Source: Candidatus Nanopelagicaceae bacterium
Lineage (GTDB): Bacteria; Actinomycetota; Actinomycetes; Nanopelagicales; Nanopelagicaceae
Length of the DNA stretch: 37,318 nucleotides
Assembly (NCBI GenBank): GCA_018883345.1
Contig: VEQG01000014.1
Coordinates: 1 to 37,318, forward strand
Reading direction: 5' to 3'
In this document: in pieces, positions 1 through 9,700 of the stretch
How positions within the stretch are numbered: the first letter of the stretch is position 1
Layout of the letters: every line of letters begins with the position of its first letter
The notes under the pieces: model-generated
Databases searched by the model: none
What the model saw: only the letters and a program-made list of their open reading frames with translations
Told to the model about the DNA's origin: nothing
Translations under genes and position numbers: made by a program

Positions 1-39
1 GATTTTGGCGAAATGCCGTTTTTACGAGAGAATACGGGT

Positions 40-111
40 TCCGCCATTGTGTAGTGGCTAGCACATGGGCCTTTGAAGCCCAGGGTCCTGGATCGATACC
101 AGGTGGCGGAG
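40..111 (+). tRNA. tRNA-Gln (anticodon TTG)
   Basis: This is a 72-base cloverleaf. The 7-bp acceptor stem pairs bases 40-46 with 104-110, the anticodon stem is TGGGC/GCCCA, and the 7-base loop carries anticodon TTG at 73-75. The T stem is CCTGG/CCAGG, the discriminator is G111, and CCA is encoded at 112-114. It decodes CAA glutamine codons. The T loop reads ATCGATA, so position 54 is A instead of the usual T. The gene sits 33 bases upstream of glmU on the same strand, an order I recall from other actinobacteria. Confidence 0.95.
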
Positions 112-144
112 CCACCTTTAGAAAATTACGAATAGAATTACTAC

Positions 145-1554
145 GTGATTAAGCAAGCAATTGTCTTGGCTGCCGGCGAGGGAACTCGCATGAAATCACA
201 AACTCCAAAAGTTCTTCATTCAATTGCTGGCCGATCATTGTTAGGCCATGTTCTTCATGCGCTTGATTCGGTTAATCCAGAAACTGTTCGAGTTGTTGTG
301 GGTTCAGGTCGCGAGAAAGTTGAAGCGCATTTATCTGAGATCGCCCCGGATGCGATCGCAATCTTCCAAGCCGAGCGCAACGGAACCGGGCATGCGGTTC
401 AAGTAGCTCTAGATGGAGTGAAGACAAACGGCAATATCTTGATCCTCGCTGGGGATACACCATTGCTCTCGGGAAATACCTTAAAAGAATTTGTGGCAGC
501 TCATAACGATGGGGGCTATACCGCATCAGTACTTACAGCAGAGCATCCAGATCCAACCGGATACGGTCGAATTATTCGAGATGATGAAGGACTTTTACAT
601 AAAATTGTAGAAGAAAAAGATGCTGACGATGATCAAAAATTAATTTTTGAAATAAATTCTGGAGTTTATATTTTTGATTTTTTAGCATTAACTGAAGCGA
701 TTTCAAAACTAAAAACAAATAATGCCCAAGGCGAACTTTATTTAACTGATGCGATAGAGAATATTCGTAAATCTGGTGGAAAAGTCGCTCCAATTCTTTG
801 CGAAGATTTCACCGAGACATTTGGCGTTAATGATCGAGTCCAATTGGCAGAAGCTGCATCTTTGCTTCGTGATCGAATCAACGAATCTCATATGCGAAAT
901 GGCGTAACTATTCTTGATCCGACTACAACATGGATAGATGACACGGTTACTATCGCACCAGATGTTGTGATTCTCCCAGGCTCAGGAATATTTGGATCAA
1001 CTGCGATTGCTGCTCATGCTGTAATTGGCCCAAGAACCACTCTCCAGGATTGCGCAGTTAATTGCTGCGCCACAATAAAAGAATCAAATTGCACTGCATC
1101 TGAAATTGGTGAAAGCGCAACGGTTGGACCTTTTGCATATCTTCGTGCCGGAACGATTCTGGCAAATGAATCCAAAGCCGGCGCATTCGTAGAAATTAAG
1201 AATTCTCAAATTGGAATTGGTTCGAAAGTTCCACATCTGTCTTATGTGGGCGATGCAACTATCGGAGAAGGCACCAATATTGGCGCCGCAACGATTTTTG
1301 TAAATTATGACGGAGTCGAAAAGCATCGCACTGAGATTGGTGACCATGTTCGAATTGGAAGCGACACCATGTTGGTTGCGCCAGTGAATGTGGGCGATGG
1401 GGCATATACCGCTGCTGGATCGGTAATTACCGAAGATGTTCCAGCAGGCGCGATTGGAGTTGGCCGCTCAAAGCAGAGAAATGTCTTAGGGTGGGTCATG
1501 CGCAAGCGACCAGGTACCAAGTCAGCTAAAGCTGCAGAAGCAAAAGGAGAATAA
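145..1554 (+). CDS. glmU: Bifunctional UDP-GlcNAc pyrophosphorylase / glucosamine-1-P acetyltransferase
   Basis: This cytosolic enzyme acetylates glucosamine-1-phosphate and then couples it to UTP, giving UDP-GlcNAc for peptidoglycan. The N-terminal nucleotidyltransferase half shows LAAGEGTRMKS near residues 8-18 and GDTPLL near 103. The C-terminal left-handed beta-helix half carries hexapeptide repeats and the acetyltransferase signature around SKVPHLSYVGDA, followed by NYDG. The common GAGT in this region reads GAAT here. The length of 469 residues is normal. The start is GTG, chosen because it is the only start that keeps the complete N-terminal nucleotide-binding motif; no strong ribosome binding site is visible. 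prs follows 3 bases after the stop, so the two are almost certainly co-transcribed. Confidence 0.97.
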   Translation: MIKQAIVLAAGEGTRMKSQTPKVLHSIAGRSLLGHVLHALDSVNPETVRVVVGSGREKVEAHLSEIAPDAIAIFQAERNGTGHAVQVALDGVKTNGNILILAGDTPLLSGNTLKEFVAAHNDGGYTASVLTAEHPDPTGYGRIIRDDEGLLHKIVEEKDADDDQKLIFEINSGVYIFDFLALTEAISKLKTNNAQGELYLTDAIENIRKSGGKVAPILCEDFTETFGVNDRVQLAEAASLLRDRINESHMRNGVTILDPTTTWIDDTVTIAPDVVILPGSGIFGSTAIAAHAVIGPRTTLQDCAVNCCATIKESNCTASEIGESATVGPFAYLRAGTILANESKAGAFVEIKNSQIGIGSKVPHLSYVGDATIGEGTNIGAATIFVNYDGVEKHRTEIGDHVRIGSDTMLVAPVNVGDGAYTAAGSVITEDVPAGAIGVGRSKQRNVLGWVMRKRPGTKSAKAAEAKGE

Positions 1555-1557
1555 ACG

Positions 1558-2538
1558 ATGAGCGAGCTTCGTCTATCGTCCGAAAAGCGATTACGAATCT
1601 TCACCGGAAGAGCATTTCCAGAGCTCGCAGAATCAGTTGCCTCTGAATTAGGCATCACCATAACTCCAACATCTGCATATGACTTTGCAAACGGAGAGAT
1701 ATTTGTTCGCTTCGAAGAATCAGTTCGCGGTAGCGATGCATTCGTAATTCAATCTCACGCAGCACCTGTAAATAAGCAGATCATGGAGCAACTAATCATG
1801 ATTGATGCGCTTAAACGTGCATCCGCAAAACGAATCACAGTAGTTGCACCTTTCTATGGTTATGCTCGTCAAGATAAAAAGCACCGTGGCCGCGAGCCAA
1901 TCTCTGCGCGCTTGATGGCAGATTTATTTAAGACTGCTGGCGCAGACCGACTTATGGTGGTTGATTTACACACCTCTCAAATTCAAGGCTTTTTTGACGG
2001 TCCAGTAGATCACTTGTTTGCACTTCCACTACTTGCAAATTATGTAGGCAGCAAAGTTGATCGTTCACAATTAACAATTGTTTCGCCAGACTCTGGTCGA
2101 GTACGTGTAGCGGAACGTTGGTCAGATTTATTGGGTGGATGCCCGGTTGCATTTATTCACAAGACACGCGATCCATTGATTCCAAATGAATCAACAACTG
2201 GCCGAGTCGTTGGTGAAGTAGCGGGACGCACTTGCGTCGTAATCGATGACATGATTGATACCGCCGGAACCATCACTAAAGCGGTAGATGCGCTATTTAA
2301 TGAAGGCGCAAAAGATGTAATCATTGCAGCAACGCATGCCGTATTTAGCGGACCGGCAATCGATCGCCTAAAGAATTCAAAGGCCTCAGAAGTAGTGGTC
2401 TGCGATACCTTGCCGATTCCATTAGAAAATCGATTTGATGGACTTACTGTGCTATCTATCGCACCGCTTATCGCTCGCGCGATACGTGAAGTCTTTGAGG
2501 ATGGATCAGTAACTAGCCTTTTTGACGGCCACTCTTAA
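1558..2538 (+). CDS. prs: Ribose-phosphate pyrophosphokinase (PRPP synthetase)
   Basis: It makes 5-phosphoribosyl 1-diphosphate from ribose-5-phosphate and ATP for nucleotide, histidine and tryptophan synthesis. Visible class I features are FANGEIFVRF, the ATP and flexible-loop region around YGYARQDKKHRGREPISA, and the PRPP-binding loop VVIDDMIDTAGT in the C-terminal half. At 326 residues it has the usual length. The ATG start is preceded by AAAGGAG at 1543-1549, inside the end of glmU, so translation is probably coupled. The glmU-prs-ctc-pth order is typical of Gram-positive bacteria. Confidence 0.97.
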   Translation: MSELRLSSEKRLRIFTGRAFPELAESVASELGITITPTSAYDFANGEIFVRFEESVRGSDAFVIQSHAAPVNKQIMEQLIMIDALKRASAKRITVVAPFYGYARQDKKHRGREPISARLMADLFKTAGADRLMVVDLHTSQIQGFFDGPVDHLFALPLLANYVGSKVDRSQLTIVSPDSGRVRVAERWSDLLGGCPVAFIHKTRDPLIPNESTTGRVVGEVAGRTCVVIDDMIDTAGTITKAVDALFNEGAKDVIIAATHAVFSGPAIDRLKNSKASEVVVCDTLPIPLENRFDGLTVLSIAPLIARAIREVFEDGSVTSLFDGHS

Positions 2539-2643
2539 TTCCTATAGCCTTTGACCATTCCGGCGAGGGTGTAAAAACCGTAATCGACGAAGTTCAAATT
2601 CGTTAATTACTCTGCGCCGCAACAACAAGGCGAGGTAATAAAA

Positions 2644-3261
2644 ATGGCAGAAGTAACAATCAATGGCGTTGCTCGTACCGAATTCGGTAAGGGTGCTTCA
2701 CGTCGTGCACGTCGCGATGGTCTAGTACCAGCGGTTATCTACGGACACGGTGAGAAGCCAAAGCACGTAGCACTTCCAATGCGCGAACTTACAAACGCGC
2801 TAAAGACATCAAACGTTCTTTTGGACATTGTTGTCGATGGAAAGACCGAACTTACACTTCCAAAGGCGGTAGTTCGTGATCCACTAAAGCAGACTTTAGA
2901 ACACGTTGATCTATTAGTAGTTCGTCGTGGCGAAAAGGTAACTGTTGCGGTTCCAGTTCATACATATGGCAAGCACGATCCAGATGGAATTCTTGAGCAC
3001 GTTCATAACACTGTTGAAATTGAAGTAGAAACTACAAACATTCCAGCAGAGTTAAAGCTCAATATCGAAGGGCTAAAGGCAGGCGAGTCAAAGACTGCAG
3101 CAGATGTTGAACTTCCAGCTGGTGCAAAACTAGTTAGCGATCCAAAGATGACAGTTGTTCACCTTGGTGAGCGCTCAACACATGTTGATGAGCCAGTTGC
3201 AGCAGCAGCTCCAGCAGAAGGTGCAGCAGCTCCAGCAGCTGATGCAACACCTTCAGCTTAA
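2644..3261 (+). CDS. rplY: 50S ribosomal protein L25, CTC/TL5 type
   Basis: It binds 5S rRNA in the large ribosomal subunit. The N-terminal L25 domain (about residues 1-95) has the typical EFGKGASRRARRDGLVPAVI signature, followed by a TL5/CTC-type beta domain to about residue 180. The tail (about 185-205) is Ala/Pro-rich and probably disordered, as in other actinobacterial CTC proteins. The ATG start has GAGG eight bases upstream. A 105-base gap after prs holds TTGACC at 2551-2556, which might be a -35 element, but I see no well-spaced -10. Codon choice looks more biased than in glmU, as expected for a highly expressed ribosomal gene. Confidence 0.95.
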   Translation: MAEVTINGVARTEFGKGASRRARRDGLVPAVIYGHGEKPKHVALPMRELTNALKTSNVLLDIVVDGKTELTLPKAVVRDPLKQTLEHVDLLVVRRGEKVTVAVPVHTYGKHDPDGILEHVHNTVEIEVETTNIPAELKLNIEGLKAGESKTAADVELPAGAKLVSDPKMTVVHLGERSTHVDEPVAAAAPAEGAAAPAADATPSA

Positions 3262-3290
3262 TCAGCGGCAACGGGTATTAAGTTAGCTCC

Positions 3291-3863
3291 ATGGTTTGGC
3301 TAGTCGTTGGATTAGGAAACCCTGGGGCTGAATATAAGAACACGCGTCATAACATCGGCCACATGGTTGTCGATGAGATGGCGCGTGTTAATTCTTTAAC
3401 CTGGAGCTCTCATAAAGCGCGAGCCGATGTGGCTGCTTATAAAATCGGTGTAGGAATTGATGCGCCAGGAGTAGTGCTTGCTAAATCTCATGGCTACATG
3501 AATGAATCTGGCGGTCCAATAAAAGCGCTCTGTAATTTTTACAAAATTGGAATCGAAAATCTGATTGTGATTCATGATGAATTAGATATTCCATTTAATG
3601 CAATTCGCATCAAACAAGGTGGCGGCGATAATGGCCATAACGGTTTAAAGAGCACTACCGGGGTAATGGGAGCTAACTATTTCCGCATTCGAATGGGAAT
3701 CGGGCGGCCAATGGGACAACAAGATCCAGCAGATTTTGTTTTGAAGAATTTTTCAAGTGTGGAAAAGAGCGAAATTCCGTTATTTGTTTCGCGCGGCGCA
3801 GACGCTATTGAGTATTTAATCAAAAATGGATTACAGGCTGCTCAGGGCCAATACAACCAGTAA
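3291..3863 (+). CDS. pth: Peptidyl-tRNA hydrolase
   Basis: It cleaves peptidyl-tRNAs released by drop-off and recycles tRNA. Family residues are visible: N10 in VGLGNPG, the catalytic His20 in NTRHNIGH, SHGYMNESG, HDELDIPF with the conserved Asp, and GGGDNGHNGLKS. The length of 190 residues is normal. The ATG start lacks a Shine-Dalgarno sequence. A -10-like TATTAA at 3276-3281 ends nine bases before it, so a leaderless or nearly leaderless transcript is possible in addition to read-through from rplY 29 bases upstream. It converges on ppc with only 10 bases between stop codons. Confidence 0.96.
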   Translation: MVWLVVGLGNPGAEYKNTRHNIGHMVVDEMARVNSLTWSSHKARADVAAYKIGVGIDAPGVVLAKSHGYMNESGGPIKALCNFYKIGIENLIVIHDELDIPFNAIRIKQGGGDNGHNGLKSTTGVMGANYFRIRMGIGRPMGQQDPADFVLKNFSSVEKSEIPLFVSRGADAIEYLIKNGLQAAQGQYNQ

Positions 3864-3873
3864 AACTCTTAAA

Positions 3874-6594
3874 TCAACCAGTATTTCTTAAGCCAAGTGC
3901 AACGCCATTAATTGTGAGCAGCAGAGCTCTTCTAAGAAGTGGATCTGCGTTTTCACCAGCTTCGCGCACGCGTTCCAACAAATTCACTTGCATGATATGA
4001 AGTGGTGCAAGATATTGATCGCGAATTTGAAGCGTGCGAGCCAAAAGTGGTTGGTCACCTAACAAATTATCGTTACCGCGAAGTGAATTAATTTCTCTGC
4101 TAGTCAATTCGAATTCTGCCTTGATGTCATCAAAGAAATGATGCAAATGCGTCGGTACTAATGCTTGAACATAATTGGCGGCCATCTTCAAATCAGTCTT
4201 AGCCATGGTCATTTCCACATTAGAGATAAAAGTCTTGAAGAAATGCCATTCATTTAGCATTTGCTTTAACACTTCTGATTTACCCGCTTCACGGGCAGCT
4301 TTTAATCCTGATCCAACACCGTACCAACCAGGGACAATCTGGCGACTCTGAGTCCAACCAAATACCCATGGAATAGCGCGCAAATTTTCGATTCCGTCAT
4401 TGGCGCCTTGTCGTCTTGATGGTCTTGAACCTAAGAACATATCTCCTAATTGCTCAGTAGGTGTTGATGCATAGAAATATGCCGGTAAATCTTGGTGGCT
4501 GACTAAATTGCGGTAGCGCTGGAAAGAGTTTTCAGATAATAACTCCATACATTCATTCCATTGCTTTAAATTTTCACTTGCTTGTCGCGGACCACGATTT
4601 AGAACTGTTGCTTCCAGCGCAGCTGCCAGTGTCAATTCGACATTTTCGCGCGCCAGCATCGGAATAGAGTATTTATCAGAGATAACTTCACCTTGTTCGG
4701 TCATTTTGATCTGACCATCAAGAGATCCCCAAGGTAACGCAATCAAAGCATCATAAGTTGGTCCACCACCGCGGCCTACAGAACCACCACGACCATGGAA
4801 AAGTCTTAACTTCACTCCATATTTCATCGCCACATCACGTAAGCGACGTTGTGCCTGATGAATTTCCCACTGACTTGTTGCAATGCCAGCATCTTTATTT
4901 GAGTCAGAGTAACCAAGCATGACTTCTTGTTCATCTCCACGAAGAGAAACCAGCTTGCGATAAACCGGATTAGATAAGAGTTTTTCCAAAATAGTATCGG
5001 CGGCGCGAAGCTCTGCCACCGTTTCAAGTAACGGTGCAAAACCAATTTTCGCTATACCTGCATTTATATCGATAAGTCCTGCTTCTTTTGCAAGAACTGC
5101 TGCAGCTAACAGGTCAGCAGGCTGTTTAGTCATTGAGATGATGTATGTTTCAATGACTTCCGGCCCGAATTGTGCAATTAATTCATTAATCGCTCTAAAA
5201 GTATCTAAAGTCTTTGCACTTTGCGCATCTAAATTTTGTGGATTACGCAAATTCTTACTCTCTAACTCCGCAACCAAAGTATCAAATCGGGCATCAGGAG
5301 TCTGTTCTGCGTAGTCTGAAGCTATTCCAAAATTCGCAAGTGCTGCATGGTGAACTTGCGAATGTTCACGTACATCCATCGTCGCATGAATTAATCCAAA
5401 TGCAGAAACGGTGCGAATAATTCGCTCAAGTTGCCCGGTAGCAATTAGCTCTCCATGGTTGGCAAGCAGTGAATCACGCATAATATTTAGATCTGTAATT
5501 AGCTCTTCGGTATTTGCATAATCTCGACCTGGAACATGCGGGGCTCCGGCCGCATGTCTTTTACGTGTTAGCTCAAGGCGATGAACAATTGCCGTGGTTT
5601 TTAAGCGATAAGGCTCGCGTGCATTTAGTCGGCGATATCGTGCTTCAAATTCAGGGATATTCGCTAGATCTCTCTCAACAGAGGCTTGCAACTCATCTGA
5701 AACCTTGATGATTCGAGTTGAAACAGAGAGTGATTGGCGCAATTGCGACATCGCCTCTGAAATCACGCGAATTGCATGACCCACTTGAACCACAATAGTT
5801 TCGCGAGTTACATCTGGTGTGACATTTGGATTTCCATCTCGGTCTCCACCGATCCAAGTACCAAAAGAGAGCGGTTTTGCAGTTGGCGGAATAGTTACGC
5901 CGAGTCTGGCAACCTCTATGGCAAATTCGTCTAATACCTCCGGCACAGTCAAACGAAAAAGATCATCTAGATAATAGAGCGCATTAACTGCTTCATCAAT
6001 TACCAGAGGCCGTTCTACTCGCAATTCATCTGTCTGCCAGAGTAAGTCAATGGCTTCGGAGAGACGCGCATCCCGCACTCGGCTTGCAGGCATTTCTAGC
6101 AGGTCAGAAATTTGCGCCAACTTACTTAGTACAGATCTGCGCGAAGCTTCGGTTGGATGCGCGGTAAACACCGGGCGTACTGAGAAATCGGACAACCATT
6201 TGTTTAAGTCATCTAATTTAATTTCTAGACCTGATTTGCGAGCTGCTTCGATTTTATCTACAGCTTGAGCAATCCAAGACCCACTTTCAGCACGTTCATT
6301 CTCTAGAACTCTTGAACGGTGTAATTGTTCAGCCACATTTGCTAAATGAAAGTAAGTACTAAATGCGCGTACTAATTGAACCGCTTTTTCTACATCGACA
6401 TCTTTAAGTTCGGCTTCACCTTGACCAGTACGAACTGCAGCACGAACTTTTTCAACTAATTCAAGAAGCTCTTGTCCCTCTTGTCGAACTAATGATTGCC
6501 CAAGAAGTTCTCCGAGTGAACGGACATCGCTGCGAAGAGATGCATCATCTTGCATCTGTAATTGCCTTAATTGGCTCTCCGCGCTCATTGGCAA
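3874..6594 (-). CDS. ppc: Phosphoenolpyruvate carboxylase
   Basis: It carboxylates phosphoenolpyruvate to oxaloacetate and so refills the TCA cycle; the same window encodes enolase and fumarase. Clear family motifs are VFTAHPTEASRRS with catalytic His146, GGDRDGNPNVT, GYSDSNKDAGIATSQW, the glycine loop FHGRGGSVGRGGGP, and the conserved C-terminus ending LRNTG. The 906-residue length is standard. A second Met two codons downstream is an equally possible start. The gene is monocistronic, transcribed away from mfd, and has inverted repeats 37-95 bases upstream of its start codon (see 6631-6689). Confidence 0.97.
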   Translation of the reverse strand: MPMSAESQLRQLQMQDDASLRSDVRSLGELLGQSLVRQEGQELLELVEKVRAAVRTGQGEAELKDVDVEKAVQLVRAFSTYFHLANVAEQLHRSRVLENERAESGSWIAQAVDKIEAARKSGLEIKLDDLNKWLSDFSVRPVFTAHPTEASRRSVLSKLAQISDLLEMPASRVRDARLSEAIDLLWQTDELRVERPLVIDEAVNALYYLDDLFRLTVPEVLDEFAIEVARLGVTIPPTAKPLSFGTWIGGDRDGNPNVTPDVTRETIVVQVGHAIRVISEAMSQLRQSLSVSTRIIKVSDELQASVERDLANIPEFEARYRRLNAREPYRLKTTAIVHRLELTRKRHAAGAPHVPGRDYANTEELITDLNIMRDSLLANHGELIATGQLERIIRTVSAFGLIHATMDVREHSQVHHAALANFGIASDYAEQTPDARFDTLVAELESKNLRNPQNLDAQSAKTLDTFRAINELIAQFGPEVIETYIISMTKQPADLLAAAVLAKEAGLIDINAGIAKIGFAPLLETVAELRAADTILEKLLSNPVYRKLVSLRGDEQEVMLGYSDSNKDAGIATSQWEIHQAQRRLRDVAMKYGVKLRLFHGRGGSVGRGGGPTYDALIALPWGSLDGQIKMTEQGEVISDKYSIPMLARENVELTLAAALEATVLNRGPRQASENLKQWNECMELLSENSFQRYRNLVSHQDLPAYFYASTPTEQLGDMFLGSRPSRRQGANDGIENLRAIPWVFGWTQSRQIVPGWYGVGSGLKAAREAGKSEVLKQMLNEWHFFKTFISNVEMTMAKTDLKMAANYVQALVPTHLHHFFDDIKAEFELTSREINSLRGNDNLLGDQPLLARTLQIRDQYLAPLHIMQVNLLERVREAGENADPLLRRALLLTINGVALGLRNTG

Positions 6595-6630
6595 ATCATC
6601 TCAGGTACTGAATAGGATATGAAACGCAAT

Positions 6631-6689
6631 TTAGCCCCTCCCTTTTTGGGAATGGGGCTAATGGGCATTTATCCCATTATTTGAAATGG
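6631..6689. promoter_or_regulatory. Stacked inverted repeats in the ppc/mfd divergent spacer
   Basis: Three inverted repeats lie end to end. The first is TTAGCCCC (6631-6638) with GGGGCTAA (6654-6661), continued inside by TCCC/GGGA around a T5 loop. The second is ATGGG (6661-6665) with CCCAT (6673-6677). The third is CCATT (6674-6678) with AATGG (6685-6689), which overlaps and excludes the second. Neither strand shows a T-run directly after the strong stem, and both flanking genes point away, so a simple terminator has no obvious job here. An operator or 5'-UTR structure for ppc or mfd is more plausible, but the role is unknown. Confidence 0.5.
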
Positions 6690-6731
6690 TAAATCGCACG
6701 TAGTGTGAATGATGAAGAAAGGAGCGCAACG

Positions 6732-9700
6732 ATGCGTGGCTTGCTCCCACTTTCTAACCAAGAAATTGATGATGCTTTAAATAGCCACCATGATTTGATC
6801 GCGCCACCATCTAGTTATGCATATTTGATTTCACTACGCGCTCTTAGAAAGCCGTTATTGGTAATCACGGCTTCATCTAAAGCCGCAGAAGATTTAGCAA
6901 AAGAGATTCGCGAATGTCATCCTGACACTCTTGAATTTCCAGCTTGGGAAACTTTGCCACACGAACGTCTTAGTCCTAGTAGCGATACGGTGGCAAAACG
7001 AATATCTACACTGCAGGCGCTACAAGATAGGAATCGCAATTGGGTTGTGGTGGCCCCAATTAGGGCAGTCATTCACAGATTTAATTCCCAAATTATCGAA
7101 ACCAAACCGATAACGATTGATCGCGGAGTTGAATTTGATTTAACTGAATTACAAAGAGAATTAGTTTCATTCTCATACTCCCGAACAGACCTTGTGGAAC
7201 GTCGAGGCGAATTTGCAGTTCGAGGTGGCATTTTAGATATCTTCCCACCTGATCAAAATCATCCAATTCGAATAGATTTTTTTGGTGACGAAATCGAAGA
7301 ATTAAGTTATTTTGCGGTCGCAGATCAAAGAACTTTTGAAAGCATATCTACAGCTGTAAAAGTTTTACCTTGCAGAGAACTATTAATAACTGATGAAGTT
7401 AGAGAAAAGGCAAAAAAATTAACTGGGAAGTATGAGAATGATCTTCTTAGCAAGATAAGTAATGGACTGCTGCCAGAAGGTATGGAATCACTTATTCCAA
7501 TACTGGTAGAAAAAATGGAATTAATCTCGACTTCAATGCCAAATCAATTTGAGACGATTTTTATTGAGCGCGAAAGAGTTGTGAGCAGACTCTCGGACTT
7601 ACTTGCCACCAATCAAGAGTTCAAGGAAGCTGCCTGGTCAAATGCGGCCATAGGTGGAAACGCGCCAGTTCCAATAGAAGTGGAAAATACTTATATCGAA
7701 TGGGATGAATTGATTGCCCAACTACCAAATCACAAGGACTTTAGACAATTTGGAGCAGACGATGATTTATTCCTAGATTTAAATTCGATTGAACCACTTA
7801 GAGGAAGTAGCGAGCGATTAATATCATTATTTGAAAGTGCTTTAAACGAAAACAAGAAAGTTATCTTTTCTGCCTCTAGCAAAGGCATGATTGATAGATA
7901 TGCGAGTATTTTCCGTGATGCAGACTTGTCTGTGCAGATTCAATATCCCTTTGCAGCTGCGCCTACTAGTGGACACATAACTCTAACCGCATCAACTTTC
8001 CGCAATGGATTTTATGATCATAATTTTCTATTCATTACCGAAAGAGATTTAACGGGATCGCAAAACTCAGGCGGCGAAAAACTACCTTCAAAACGAAAAA
8101 AGAGTATTGATCCATTGCAACTTCGAAGTGGTGATTATGTTGTTCATGAGCAACACGGCATAGGTCGCTATATTGAAATGGTTCAGCGCGCTGTCGGCGG
8201 AGTAGTAAGAGAATACTTAGTGATCGAATATGCCCCCGCTAAGCGTGGTCAACCGGGTGATCGCATATTTGTGCCAACAGATGCACTTGATCAAATAAGT
8301 AAGTACATTGGCGGAGAAACACCAACCATTCACCGAATCGGAAGTGGTGAATGGAGTAAAGCTAAGAGTCGCGCAAGAAAAGCAGTAAAGGAAATCGCCG
8401 GGGAATTAATTCGACTTTACGCAGCTCGTACCAGCGCGCCAGGTTTTGCATTTTCACCAGATACGCCATGGCAAAGAGAACTCGAAGATAACTTTGCCTA
8501 TGTAGAGACAGCCGACCAGCTATCAACGATTGAAGACGTCAAGCGTGACATGGAACGGCCATACCCAATGGATAGATTGATTTGCGGAGATGTTGGTTAC
8601 GGCAAGACCGAAATAGCAGTTCGCGCAGCATTTAAGGCGGTTCAAGATGGCAAGCAAGTAGCAATTTTGGTTCCAACAACTTTATTGGTTCAACAACATT
8701 TCAAAACTTTTTCAGAACGCTATTCGGGATTTCCAATAAAAGTGGCGGGACTTTCTCGATTTAATAGCGCCAAGGATTCCAAAGAAATACTTTCCGAACT
8801 AGGAAAAGGCGCAATTGATGTAATCGTAGGTACTCATCGATTGCTTTCTAATGATGTGCAGTTTAAAGATCTAGGGTTAGTTGTTGTTGATGAGGAGCAA
8901 AGATTCGGCGTTGAACAGAAGGAACAGTTAAAAAAGCTACGCACCAGCGTGGATGTTTTGGCAATGTCAGCAACTCCTATTCCTCGCACTTTAGAGATGG
9001 CAATTACCGGTATTCGAGAGATGTCCACGATAACTACACCCCCTGAGGAGCGCCACCCGATTCTTACTTATGTTGGGCCTCAGGACGATAAACAAATAAG
9101 CGCAGCGATTCATCGCGAATTACTACGTGATGGGCAAGTTTTCTATATTCATAATCGCGTGGAATCTATTGATCGTGTTGCTGTGAAATTAGCAGAGCTG
9201 GTGCCTGAAGCAAAAATCCGAGTTGCACACGGGCAAATGAGCGAATCAATGCTCGAAGATGTGATTCTTGGGTTTTGGAATCGCGATTTTGATGTATTGG
9301 TTTGCACCACAATTGTAGAAAGTGGTTTAGATATTCCAAATGCAAATACTTTGATAGTAGAAGGTGCAGATAAATTTGGATTGTCTCAACTCCATCAAAT
9401 AAGAGGGCGAGTAGGCAGAGGAAGAGACCGCGCTTATGCATATTTTCTTTTCCAAAGTGATAAACCTTTGACCGAAGTTGCGATTGATCGACTTAATACA
9501 ATCGCGACTAATACTGATTTAGGCGCTGGCATTCAAGTAGCTTTGAAAGACTTAGAAATTCGTGGCGCTGGAAATCTACTTGGTGGAGAGCAATCAGGTC
9601 ATATTGCTGATGTTGGTTTTGATTTATATATGCGCATGGTGGGCGAAGCTGTTAACGATTACAAAACTGGTTTAATTGAGACCGAAGAAATTTCACATGA

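Noticed and set aside
2551-2577. Promoter TTGACC plus TAAAAA before rplY
   Set aside because: The spacing is about 15 bases with a poor -10, too weak to call.
6705-6731. GTG start for mfd
   Set aside because: A strong AAAGGAG site fits ATG 6732 instead, and the nine extra residues match no Mfd feature.
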